Positions 41,613 to 49,241 of a stretch of DNA of 64,000 nt are shown here, piece by piece. Under the pieces are notes generated by a model. It saw only the letters and a program-made list of their open reading frames with translations, did not search any database and was not told the DNA's origin. The stretch's first letter is position 1; the number at the start of each line of letters is the position of its first letter. This DNA comes from Allobrachymonas denitrificans DSM 15123 (GTDB lineage: Bacteria; Pseudomonadota; Gammaproteobacteria; Burkholderiales; Burkholderiaceae_C): the NCBI RefSeq assembly GCF_900110225.1, contig NZ_FOCW01000003.1:1-64000 (forward strand), written 5' to 3'. The translations under genes and the position numbers were made by a program.

Positions 41613-41936
41613 ATGGCTACGTATTACCAGGTCACGATTGCCGAAACCGGTGAGACCTACCGCTGCCTTGAAAGCCGCACCTTGCTCGAAGGCATGGAAG
41701 CGCTGGGCAAGAAGGGGATTCCGGTGGGTTGCCGCAACGGGGGCTGCGGGGTGTGCAAGGTGCACATCACCGATGGCAGCTACACCAAGCGTGTGATGAG
41801 CCGGGAATACGTGTCCGAGGAAGAGGAAAAGCAGGGTTGCCTGCTGTCCTGCCGCGTCAAGCCCACCAGCGACCTCACGCTGTCGGTGGTGGGCAAGATG
41901 AAGAAGAATGTGTGCCGCCAGCATGGCGGTACGTGA
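41613..41936 (+). CDS. dmpQ: Chloroplast-type ferredoxin reactivating catechol 2,3-dioxygenase
   Basis: A 107-aa XylT/DmpQ-type 2Fe-2S ferredoxin that re-reduces the inactivated Fe(III) of catechol 2,3-dioxygenase. The cluster ligands are in GCRNGGCGVCKVHI with a fourth cysteine in GCLLSCRVKP. ATG 41613 follows GCAGAGAGAC. It is 44 bp upstream of dmpB, and is the first gene of the meta operon, as in aphQ-aphB. Confidence 0.95.
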   Translation: MATYYQVTIAETGETYRCLESRTLLEGMEALGKKGIPVGCRNGGCGVCKVHITDGSYTKRVMSREYVSEEEEKQGCLLSCRVKPTSDLTLSVVGKMKKNVCRQHGGT

Positions 41937-41980
41937 ATGACAACCGATCAATTACCACTAACGCCAACAGGAGACATATC

Positions 41981-42907
41981 ATGGCAATGACTGGTGTGCT
42001 GCGTCCGGGCCATGCCCAGATCCGCGTCCTCGACATGGAGGAGTCCGTCAAGTTCTATACCGAGGTGATGGGCCTCGTGGAAACCGGCCGCGACAGCTCG
42101 GGCCGCGTGTACTTCAAGACGCGTCAGGAACGTGACCACAACAGCGTGGTGCTGCGTAAATCCGACCGCGCCGGCATCGACCTGTTCGCATTCAAGGTGC
42201 TGGACAAGGCCACGCTGGAAGACCTGGACCAGAAGCTGCAGGCCCATGGCGTGAAGACCGAGCGTATCCCCGCCGGCGAAATGCTGGAAACCGGCGAGCG
42301 CGTGCGCTTCCAGCTGCCCACCGGCCACACCATCGAGCTGTACGCCGAGAAGAAGGACGTCGGCAATGGCCACGGCTATGTCGATCCCGAAGTGGAAGTG
42401 ATCGAATACAAGGGCATCAGCCCGATCCGCATGGACCACTGCCTGATCTACGGTGGCAACATCGACGGCAACCTGGAGCTGTTCGAGAAGGTGCTGGGCT
42501 TCACGCTGGTCGAGCGCGTCAAGCTGGAAGACGGCCAGACCGACCTGGCTACCTGGCTGACCTGCAGCACCAAGGCGCATGACATCGCCATGGTGCGCCA
42601 CGGTGAAGACGGCAAGCTGCATCACGTTTCCTTCCAGCTGGAAAGCTGGGAGCAGGTGCTGCGTGCTGCCGACATCATGAGCCGCAACCGCGTCTCCATT
42701 GACATCGGCCCGACCCGTCACGGCATCACCCAGGGCACGACGATCTACTTCTTCGATCCGTCCGGCAACCGTCTGGAAGTGTTCTGCGGTGGCTACGACC
42801 ACTACCCCGACATGCACCCGATCACCTGGTCGTGGGAAGAAGTCGGCCGCGGCATTTTCTACCATGACCGCAAGCTGAACGACGCCTTCCTGAGCGTGGT
42901 GACCTGA
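41981..42907 (+). CDS. dmpB: Catechol 2,3-dioxygenase
   Basis: Extradiol dioxygenase cleaving catechol to 2-hydroxymuconic semialdehyde. It is 308 aa with two vicinal-oxygen-chelate repeats. The Fe(II) ligands are His in MDHCLIYGG, His in GKLHHVSFQLE and Glu in GNRLEVFCGG, matching the 2-His-1-Glu set of XylE. Start ATG 41981 after AGGAGACATATC. Its TGA overlaps the ATG of the next gene (TGATG), so the GlcG-like protein is translationally coupled to it. Confidence 0.98.
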   Translation: MAMTGVLRPGHAQIRVLDMEESVKFYTEVMGLVETGRDSSGRVYFKTRQERDHNSVVLRKSDRAGIDLFAFKVLDKATLEDLDQKLQAHGVKTERIPAGEMLETGERVRFQLPTGHTIELYAEKKDVGNGHGYVDPEVEVIEYKGISPIRMDHCLIYGGNIDGNLELFEKVLGFTLVERVKLEDGQTDLATWLTCSTKAHDIAMVRHGEDGKLHHVSFQLESWEQVLRAADIMSRNRVSIDIGPTRHGITQGTTIYFFDPSGNRLEVFCGGYDHYPDMHPITWSWEEVGRGIFYHDRKLNDAFLSVVT

Positions 42908-43332
42908 TGCAGGTGGCCGTACAGCAATCCGTGTTGACGGCCGAGGCCGCGGCCACTGCCCTGCAGGCTGCCGTGGCCCACGCCGAGTCGCTGGGCATCC
43001 GCATCAACGTGGCGCTGGCAGACAGCAGCGGCGTGCAGGCAGGCTTTCTGCGCATGCCGGGCGCCTTCCTGCACTCCATCGAGATCGCAATCGACAAGGC
43101 CTACACGGCGGCCAGCTTCGGCTTTCCGACGTCGCAATGGCCGGCCATCTTTGCCGAGGACGAAGCCCTGCGCACCATTGCGCATCGTCCGCGCCTGGTG
43201 GCCTTCGGTGGCGGTGTGCCGATCCGTCAGGAGGGTGTGCTGATCGGTGGCATCGGAGTGTCGGGCGGTTCTGCGGAGCAGGACGAAGCATGCGCCAAAG
43301 CCGGTTTGCGCGCGATAGGGATTGAATCCTGA
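42907..43332 (+). CDS. GlcG/HbpS-like protein in the meta-cleavage operon
   Basis: A 141-aa protein of the GlcG/HbpS family (PF03928 type): AVAHAESLGIRINVALADSSG, AFLHSIEIAIDKAYTAASFGFPTSQWP, and the C-terminal LIGGIGVSGGSAEQDEACAKAG are typical. HbpS binds haem; other members occur in catabolic operons with unknown roles. Translationally coupled to catechol dioxygenase (1-bp overlap of stop and start), so its function is presumably tied to the dioxygenase or substrate handling. No signal peptide. Often left as an unnamed ORF in such clusters. Confidence 0.85.
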   Translation: MQVAVQQSVLTAEAAATALQAAVAHAESLGIRINVALADSSGVQAGFLRMPGAFLHSIEIAIDKAYTAASFGFPTSQWPAIFAEDEALRTIAHRPRLVAFGGGVPIRQEGVLIGGIGVSGGSAEQDEACAKAGLRAIGIES

Positions 43333-43421
43333 TTGAAAGGGATTTTGATCCCGATCTGATGGATTCTCTGCCGATGCAGTGACCAACACGACCTGGATGG
43401 CTCGCAAGCCGAGCCCGTCCA

Positions 43422-43447
43422 GGCAAGCCTCCGGACGGGGGCTTGCC
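43422..43447 (+). other. Hairpin in the gap before dmpC
   Basis: GGCAAGCC (43422-43429) and GGCTTGCC (43440-43447) form a perfect 8-bp stem with a 10-nt loop. No T-run follows, so it looks like an mRNA processing or stability structure, not a terminator. It lies in the 250-bp space (43333-43582) between the GlcG-like gene and dmpC, in which I see no gene and no clear promoter. Confidence 0.5.
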
Positions 43448-43582
43448 TTGACGCAGCGGAACCGCCTGCATGGCCGGTTCCCCGAGCCTGAGCCATCTGC
43501 GCCAGGCCGGGCGCCTCGACGCATCAGGACTGCTGCTGCAGCCCCGGGCGGTCATGTTTTTGCATTTCAGTTGAGAGGGTAT

Positions 43583-45043
43583 ATGAAAGAGTTCCTGAAC
43601 TTCATCAATGGCGAATACGTCAAGAACGTCAGCGGCAAGATGTTTGACGACATCAACCCCGTCAACGGCCAGGTGATCGGCAAGATCTACGAAGCCGGTC
43701 GTCCGGAAGTGGACGCTGCCGTGGCTGCCGCCAAGGCTGCCCTCAAGGGTGACTGGGGCCGCATCTCCGTGGTCGAGCGCGCCAAGCTGCTGGACGCCGT
43801 GGCCGGTGAAATCAACCGCCGCTTCGACGACTTCCTGCAGGCCGAGATTGCCGACACCGGCAAGCCCGCCTCGCTGGCTTCGCACATCGACATTCCGCGC
43901 GGTGCCGCCAACTTCCAGATCTTCATCGACACCATCAAGAGCACGGCCACCGAGTCGTTTAACATGCGCACGCCCGACGGCAAGACGGCGCTGAGCTATG
44001 GCGTGCGCGTGCCGCGCGGCGTGATCGCCGTGGTCTGCCCGTGGAACCTGCCGCTGCTGCTGATGACCTGGAAAGTCGGCCCGGCCCTGGCCTGCGGCAA
44101 CACCGTGGTGGTCAAGCCCTCCGAAGAAACTCCCGCTACCGCCACGCTGCTGGGCGAAGTGATGAATGCCGTCGGCATGCCCAAGGGCGTGTACAACGTG
44201 GTGCACGGCTTCGGCCCGGATTCCGCCGGCGCCTTCCTGACCAGCCATCCCGATGTGAACGGCATCACCTTTACCGGCGAAACCCGTACCGGCTCCGCCA
44301 TCATGAAGGCTGCTGCCGACGGCGTGCGCCCCGTGTCGCTGGAAATGGGTGGCAAGAACGCCGCCGTCGTGTTCGCCGACTGTGACTTCCAGGTGACCAT
44401 CGACACGCTGACCCGTTCCTGCTTCGAGAACGCCGGCCAGGTCTGTCTGGGCACCGAGCGCGTCTACGTCGAGCGTCCGATCTTCGAAAAGGTGGTTGCC
44501 GCCCTGAAGGAGCGCGCCGAGAGCATGAAGCCCGGCCTGCCGTTCGAGAAGGACACCAAGATCGGCCCGGTGATCAGCAAGGAACACCAGGAAAAGGTGC
44601 TGGGCCTGTACAAGTCCGCCAAGGACGAAGGCGCCACCATCGTGACCGGCGGCGGCGTGCCCGACATGCCGGAAGAGCTGAAGGGCGGCTCTTGGGTGCA
44701 GCCCACCATCTGGACCGGCCTGCCCGAAACTGCCACCGTGGTGACGGAAGAAATCTTCGGCCCCTGCTGCCACATCAGCCCCTTCGACAGCGAAGAGGAA
44801 GTGCTGGGCAAGGTCAACGCCAACCGCTACGGTCTGGCCACCGCCATCTTCACGCAGGACATCAGCCGCGCCAACCGTCTGGCGCACCAGATCGAAGTCG
44901 GCCTGTGCTGGATCAACGCCTGGTTCCTGCGCGACCTGCGCACGCCCTTCGGCGGCTCCAAGCAGTCCGGCATCGGCCGCGAAGGTGGTGTGCACTCGCT
45001 CGAGTTCTACACCGAGCTGCGCAACGTGATGGTCAAGTTCTGA
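43583..45043 (+). CDS. dmpC: 2-Hydroxymuconic semialdehyde dehydrogenase
   Basis: NAD-dependent aldehyde dehydrogenase oxidising 2-hydroxymuconic semialdehyde to 4-oxalocrotonate. It is 486 aa. Motifs: VCPWNLPLLLMTWKVGPALA, the catalytic Glu in LEMGGKNAAVVFADC, and the catalytic Cys in FENAGQVCLGTERVYV. ATG 43583 with GAGAGGGTAT upstream. It opens a tight gene run dmpC-E-F-G-H-I. In this cluster it is the sole route for ring-fission product, as no DmpD hydrolase gene is present. Confidence 0.97.
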   Translation: MKEFLNFINGEYVKNVSGKMFDDINPVNGQVIGKIYEAGRPEVDAAVAAAKAALKGDWGRISVVERAKLLDAVAGEINRRFDDFLQAEIADTGKPASLASHIDIPRGAANFQIFIDTIKSTATESFNMRTPDGKTALSYGVRVPRGVIAVVCPWNLPLLLMTWKVGPALACGNTVVVKPSEETPATATLLGEVMNAVGMPKGVYNVVHGFGPDSAGAFLTSHPDVNGITFTGETRTGSAIMKAAADGVRPVSLEMGGKNAAVVFADCDFQVTIDTLTRSCFENAGQVCLGTERVYVERPIFEKVVAALKERAESMKPGLPFEKDTKIGPVISKEHQEKVLGLYKSAKDEGATIVTGGGVPDMPEELKGGSWVQPTIWTGLPETATVVTEEIFGPCCHISPFDSEEEVLGKVNANRYGLATAIFTQDISRANRLAHQIEVGLCWINAWFLRDLRTPFGGSKQSGIGREGGVHSLEFYTELRNVMVKF

Positions 45044-45074
45044 TCGCAGTACAACCAGAAGGAAAGACAAGCAC

Positions 45075-45857
45075 ATGGATTCCAACATCATCCAGACGCT
45101 GGGCGACAGCCTGTACCAGGCGCTGCGCAGCAACAGCGTGATCGATCCGATCACCAACCAGTATCCCGACATGACGATCGAGGATGCCTACGCGGTGCAG
45201 AAGCGCATGATCGACCGCCGCGTGCAGGACGGTGAAGTCATCGTCGGCAAGAAGATCGGCGTGACCTCGCGCGCCGTGATGAACATGCTGGGCGTGTACC
45301 AGCCCGACTTCGGCTACATGATGGACCGCATGATCGTGAACGAAGGCGAATCCATCGCCATGAGCACGCTGATCCAGCCCAAGGCCGAAGGCGAGATCGC
45401 CTTCCTGCTCAAGAAGGACCTGATGGGCCCCGGCCTGAGCAACGCCGACATCCTGGCGGCCACCGAGTGCGTGATTCCCTGCTTCGAGATCGTCGATTCC
45501 CGCATCCGCGACTGGAAGATCAAGATCCAGGACACCGTGGCCGACAACGCTTCCTGCGGCGTGTTCGTGCTCGGCGATAGTGCCGTGAGCCCGCGCAAGG
45601 TGGACCTGTCCACCTGCGGCATGGTGCTGGAGAAGAACGGCGAGATCATCGCCACCGGCTCCGGCGCAGCTGCCATGGGTTCCCCGGTCAACGCCATCAC
45701 CTGGCTGGCCAACACCCTGGGCCGCCTGGGCGTGCCGCTGAAGGCGGGTGAAGTGGTGCTGTCCGGTGCGCTGGCAGCCATGTTCCCCTGCGCCGCTGGC
45801 GACAACTTCCGCGTGAGCATCGGCGGCATCGGCGCCTGCTCGGTCCGCTTCGAATGA
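45075..45857 (+). CDS. dmpE: 2-Oxopent-4-enoate hydratase
   Basis: Adds water to 2-hydroxypenta-2,4-dienoate to give 4-hydroxy-2-oxovalerate. It is 260 aa, of the fumarylacetoacetase-like hydratase family shared with DmpH. Motifs: [25 protein letters not shown], the metal-ligand Glu pair in [14 protein letters not shown] and [15 protein letters not shown] 45075 after AGAAGGAAAGAC. It is 31 bp after dmpC. DmpE and DmpH of CF600 form a complex, which this organisation allows. Confidence 0.96.
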   Translation: MDSNIIQTLGDSLYQALRSNSVIDPITNQYPDMTIEDAYAVQKRMIDRRVQDGEVIVGKKIGVTSRAVMNMLGVYQPDFGYMMDRMIVNEGESIAMSTLIQPKAEGEIAFLLKKDLMGPGLSNADILAATECVIPCFEIVDSRIRDWKIKIQDTVADNASCGVFVLGDSAVSPRKVDLSTCGMVLEKNGEIIATGSGAAAMGSPVNAITWLANTLGRLGVPLKAGEVVLSGALAAMFPCAAGDNFRVSIGGIGACSVRFE

Positions 45858-45933
45858 TCCGGCTGCCGGCCGCTGCGCGCTCCTGGCGCGTGGACGGCAG
45901 GTGCCCCGCAAAGACAAACTTCAAGGAAATGCC

Positions 45934-46848
45934 ATGACCCAGAAAATCAAGTGCGCCCTGATCGGCCCCGGCAACATCGGCACCGATCTGCTGGCCAAGC
46001 TCAAGCGCAGCCCCGTGCTGGAACCCGTGTGGATGGTGGGTATCGACCCCGAATCCGACGGCCTCAAGCGTGCCCGTGAAATGGGCATCAAGACCACCGC
46101 CGAAGGCGTGGACGGCCTGATCCCCCACATGAAGGCCGACGGCGTGCAGATCGTGTTCGACGCCACCAGCGCCTACGTGCATGCAGAGAACAGCCGCAAG
46201 GTCAACGCCGAAGGCGCGCTGATGATCGATCTGACGCCCGCCGCCATCGGCCCGTTCTGCGTGCCGCCGGTGAACCTGGTGGAGCATGTCGGCAAGCGTG
46301 AAATGAACGTGAACATGGTCACCTGCGGCGGCCAGGCCACCATCCCCATGGTGGCAGCCATCTCCCGCGTGCAGCCCGTGGGCTACGGCGAGATCGTGGC
46401 CACTGTGTCCAGCAAGTCTGCCGGCCCCGGTACCCGCAAGAACATCGACGAGTTCACCCGCACCACCTCCGGTGCCATCGAGAAGGTGGGCGGCGCCAAG
46501 AAGGGCAAGGCCATCATCATCATCAACCCGGCCGAGCCGCCGCTGATCATGCGCGATACGGTGCACTGCCTGACGGAAGATGAGCCCGATCAGGAAAAGA
46601 TCACCGCCTCGATCCACGAGATGATCAAGGAAGTGCAGAAATACGTGCCGGGCTACAAGCTGGTCAACGGTCCCGTGTTCGACGGCAACCGCGTCTCCGT
46701 CTTCCTGGAAGTGGAAGGCCTGGGCGACTACCTGCCCAAGTACGCCGGCAACCTGGACATCATGACCGCCGCCGCCGCCCGCACCGCCGAAATGTTTGCC
46801 GAGGAAATCCTCGCAGGCAAGCTGACGCTGGAACCCGTCGCTGCCTGA
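45934..46848 (+). CDS. dmpF: Acetaldehyde dehydrogenase (acylating)
   Basis: Converts acetaldehyde, NAD and CoA to acetyl-CoA; channels with DmpG. It is 304 aa. Rossmann motif [17 protein letters not shown]; catalytic Cys in [14 protein letters not shown] (about residue 130); [18 protein letters not shown] follows. ATG 45934 with AAGGAAATGCC upstream; the longer upstream frame is dismissed. It lies 22 bp before dmpG, the usual aldolase/dehydrogenase pair. Confidence 0.98.
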   Translation: MTQKIKCALIGPGNIGTDLLAKLKRSPVLEPVWMVGIDPESDGLKRAREMGIKTTAEGVDGLIPHMKADGVQIVFDATSAYVHAENSRKVNAEGALMIDLTPAAIGPFCVPPVNLVEHVGKREMNVNMVTCGGQATIPMVAAISRVQPVGYGEIVATVSSKSAGPGTRKNIDEFTRTTSGAIEKVGGAKKGKAIIIINPAEPPLIMRDTVHCLTEDEPDQEKITASIHEMIKEVQKYVPGYKLVNGPVFDGNRVSVFLEVEGLGDYLPKYAGNLDIMTAAAARTAEMFAEEILAGKLTLEPVAA

Positions 46849-46870
46849 GCATCACCCAAGGAGAATGAAT

Positions 46871-47908
46871 ATGGACAACCTCAAGGGCAAGAAAGTCACC
46901 CTGCATGACATGACGCTGCGCGATGGCATGCACCCCAAGCGCCACCTGATGACGCTGGACCAGATGAAGGACATCGCCACCGGTCTGGACGAAGCCGGCA
47001 TTCCGCTGATCGAAGTCACGCACGGCGACGGTCTGGGCGGCAGCTCCGTCAACTACGGTTTCCCCGCCCACACCGACGAGGAATACCTGAGCGCCGTGAT
47101 TCCGCTGATGAAGCAGGCCAAGGTTTCCGCGCTGCTGCTGCCCGGCATCGGCACCGTCGACCACCTGAAGATGGCGCGTGAACTGGGCGTGCACACCATC
47201 CGCGTGGCCACCCATTGCACCGAGGCCGACGTGAGCGAACAGCACATCACGCTGGCCCGCAAGATGGACATGGACACGGTCGGCTTCCTGATGATGGCCC
47301 ACATGGCCGATTCCGACAAGCTGATCCAGCAGGCCAAGCTGATGGAAGGCTACGGCGCCAACTGCATCTACGTGACCGACTCCGCCGGCTATCTGTTGCC
47401 GCACCAGGTCAAGGAGCGCATTGCCGCCGTGCGCGCAGCGCTCAAGCCCGAGACCGAGCTGGGCTTCCACGGCCACCACAACCTGGCCATGGGCGTTGCC
47501 AACTCCATCGCGGCCATCGAAGCCGGTGCCAACCGCATTGACGCCGCTGCCGCCGGCCTGGGCGCCGGTGCCGGCAACACCCCGATGGAAGTGCTGGTGG
47601 CCGTGTGCGACCGCATGGGTATCGACACTGGTGTGGACGTCGCCAAGATCCAGGATGTGGCCGAAGACCGCGTGTTCCCGATCATGGACTTCCCGATCCG
47701 CATCGACCGCGACGCACTGACGCTGGGCTACGCCGGCGTGTACGGCTCCTTCCTGCTGTTTGCCAAGCGCGCCAGCCAGAAGTACGGCATTCCTGCCCGC
47801 GACATCCTGGTCGAACTCGGCCGCAAGGGCATGGTTGGCGGCCAGGAAGACATGATTGAAGACACCGCCATGACCATGGCACGCGAACGCAAGGAGGCCA
47901 AGGCATGA
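46871..47908 (+). CDS. dmpG: 4-Hydroxy-2-oxovalerate aldolase
   Basis: Cleaves 4-hydroxy-2-oxovalerate to pyruvate and acetaldehyde and passes acetaldehyde through a tunnel to DmpF. It is 345 aa. [14 protein letters not shown] (catalytic Asp/His, divalent metal), [15 protein letters not shown], and metal ligands in [15 protein letters not shown] are all present. ATG 46871 is preferred over ATG 46865 because AAGGAG lies 7 bp upstream of it. The stop overlaps the dmpH start by 4 bp (ATGA). Confidence 0.98.
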   Translation: MDNLKGKKVTLHDMTLRDGMHPKRHLMTLDQMKDIATGLDEAGIPLIEVTHGDGLGGSSVNYGFPAHTDEEYLSAVIPLMKQAKVSALLLPGIGTVDHLKMARELGVHTIRVATHCTEADVSEQHITLARKMDMDTVGFLMMAHMADSDKLIQQAKLMEGYGANCIYVTDSAGYLLPHQVKERIAAVRAALKPETELGFHGHHNLAMGVANSIAAIEAGANRIDAAAAGLGAGAGNTPMEVLVAVCDRMGIDTGVDVAKIQDVAEDRVFPIMDFPIRIDRDALTLGYAGVYGSFLLFAKRASQKYGIPARDILVELGRKGMVGGQEDMIEDTAMTMARERKEAKA

Positions 47909-48693
47909 ATCTCGACCAGAACACCATCAAGCAACTCGCCGAGCACCTGGACAACTGCCAGCTCAACCAGCAGGACACCCTGAAGATCACCGAGCAGCAT
48001 CCCGACATGGACTGGGACGATGCCTACGCGATCCAGGACGAGATCCGCGCCCGCAAGCTGGCCCGCGGCCTCAAGGTCGTCGGCCTGAAGGCCGGCCTGA
48101 CCAGCTTTGCCAAGATGAAGCAGATGGGCGTGGAAGTGCCCGTGTTCGGCTTCATGACCGACGACTACACCGTGCAGGACGGTGGCGAAGTCAAGGTGTC
48201 CGAGCTGATCCACCCCAAGGTCGAACCCGAGATTGCCTTCGTGACCAAGGCCCCGCTGAAGGGTCCCGGCTGCCACATCGGCGCCGTGCTGGCTGCGACC
48301 GATTTCGTCATGCCCGGCATCGAGGTGATCGACAGCCGCTACCGCGACTTCAAGTTTGACCTCAAGAGCGTGATCGCCGACAACACGTCCGCCTCCCGCT
48401 TCGTCGTCGGCGGCCAGCCGGTTGGCGTGGAAGGGCTGGACCTGCGCACTACCGGCATCGTGCTGGAAGTGAACGGCGTGCCGATGGCCTTTGGCGCCGG
48501 CGCTGCCGTGCTGGGCCATCCGGCTGCAGCCATCGCCATGCTGGCCAACCACCTGGGTGAGCGCGGCGAGGAGATTCCCGCCGGCACCATGATCCTGTCC
48601 GGCGGCATTACCGAGGCCGTGGCCGTCAAGGCCGGTGACAATGTCACGCTGCGGGTGCAGGGCATGGGCTCGTGCAGCCTGCGTTTTGTCTGA
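47905..48693 (+). CDS. dmpH: 4-Oxalocrotonate decarboxylase
   Basis: Decarboxylates 2-oxo-3-hexenedioate to 2-hydroxypenta-2,4-dienoate. It is 262 aa, homologous to DmpE. Motifs: [39 protein letters not shown] (metal-ligand glutamates) and [14 protein letters not shown]. It overlaps dmpG by 4 bp, so it is translationally coupled. With dmpI and dmpC it makes the oxalocrotonate branch. Confidence 0.97.
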   Translation: MNLDQNTIKQLAEHLDNCQLNQQDTLKITEQHPDMDWDDAYAIQDEIRARKLARGLKVVGLKAGLTSFAKMKQMGVEVPVFGFMTDDYTVQDGGEVKVSELIHPKVEPEIAFVTKAPLKGPGCHIGAVLAATDFVMPGIEVIDSRYRDFKFDLKSVIADNTSASRFVVGGQPVGVEGLDLRTTGIVLEVNGVPMAFGAGAAVLGHPAAAIAMLANHLGERGEEIPAGTMILSGGITEAVAVKAGDNVTLRVQGMGSCSLRFV

Positions 48694-48706
48694 CAAGGAG
48701 ACTTAC

Positions 48707-48898
48707 ATGCCGTTCGCACAGATTTACATGATTGAAGGCCGTACCGAAGAGCAGAAGAAAGCCGTGATCGAGAAGGTCACGCAAGCTCTGGTGGAGGCCG
48801 TGGGCGCGCCGCAGCAGAACGTGCGCGTCTGGATCCATGACGTGCCCAAGGAAAACTGGGGCATCGCCGGAGTCAGCGCCAAGGATCTGGGGCGCTGA
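48707..48898 (+). CDS. dmpI: 4-Oxalocrotonate tautomerase
   Basis: A 63-codon product, 62 aa after Met removal, leaving the catalytic amino-terminal Pro1 (MPFAQIYMIEGR). Substrate-binding Arg11 and Arg39 are conserved (R in IEGR and in QQNVRVWIHD). Residue 50 is Trp, where the CF600 enzyme has Phe. ATG 48707 after CAAGGAGACTTAC, a strong ribosome-binding site. Last gene of the catabolic cluster; a terminator follows. Confidence 0.97.
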   Translation: MPFAQIYMIEGRTEEQKKAVIEKVTQALVEAVGAPQQNVRVWIHDVPKENWGIAGVSAKDLGR

Positions 48899-48950
48899 TC
48901 GCCAAACAAATGGGCAACCTGTAGCATGGCCGGAAGGCCGTGCCTTTTCA

Positions 48951-48985
48951 TCCGCATGACGGTGTTACCGGCATGCGGATTTTTT
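48951..48985 (+). terminator. Intrinsic terminator at the end of the phenol island
   Basis: TCCGCATG (48951-48958) pairs with CATGCGGA (48972-48979), followed by TTTTTT. It ends the meta-cleavage operon. The remaining 250 bp before 49242 is AT-rich and may carry the promoter of the PBP7-like gene; TTGATA at 49170 is a -35-like match, but I see no convincing -10 at proper spacing. Confidence 0.85.
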
Positions 48986-49241
48986 CATGCCTGCGTCACG
49001 AAAACGGGGGATGGTGCGCTGCAGCAGAAACAAGCACTTACAGAGTGGTCCTGAAGTTGCATCGAACATGCATTTCTTCTTTGCCTGCCAGCAGTTGTCA
49101 GCGTTTTGCAAGAAGATGGTGGCTTTTTATTACAAAATAATAGGTAAATTAAGTAGTGGCACCAAGTCGTTGATATTGTGCATATTTTCCAGCGGTGTAA
49201 ACTTACGTCATCGCGTGATTATCAAAGAGCAGGACTTCGCC

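Noticed and set aside
43422-43447. Intrinsic terminator before dmpC
   Set aside because: The stem is good but there is no T-run after it, so termination is not supported.
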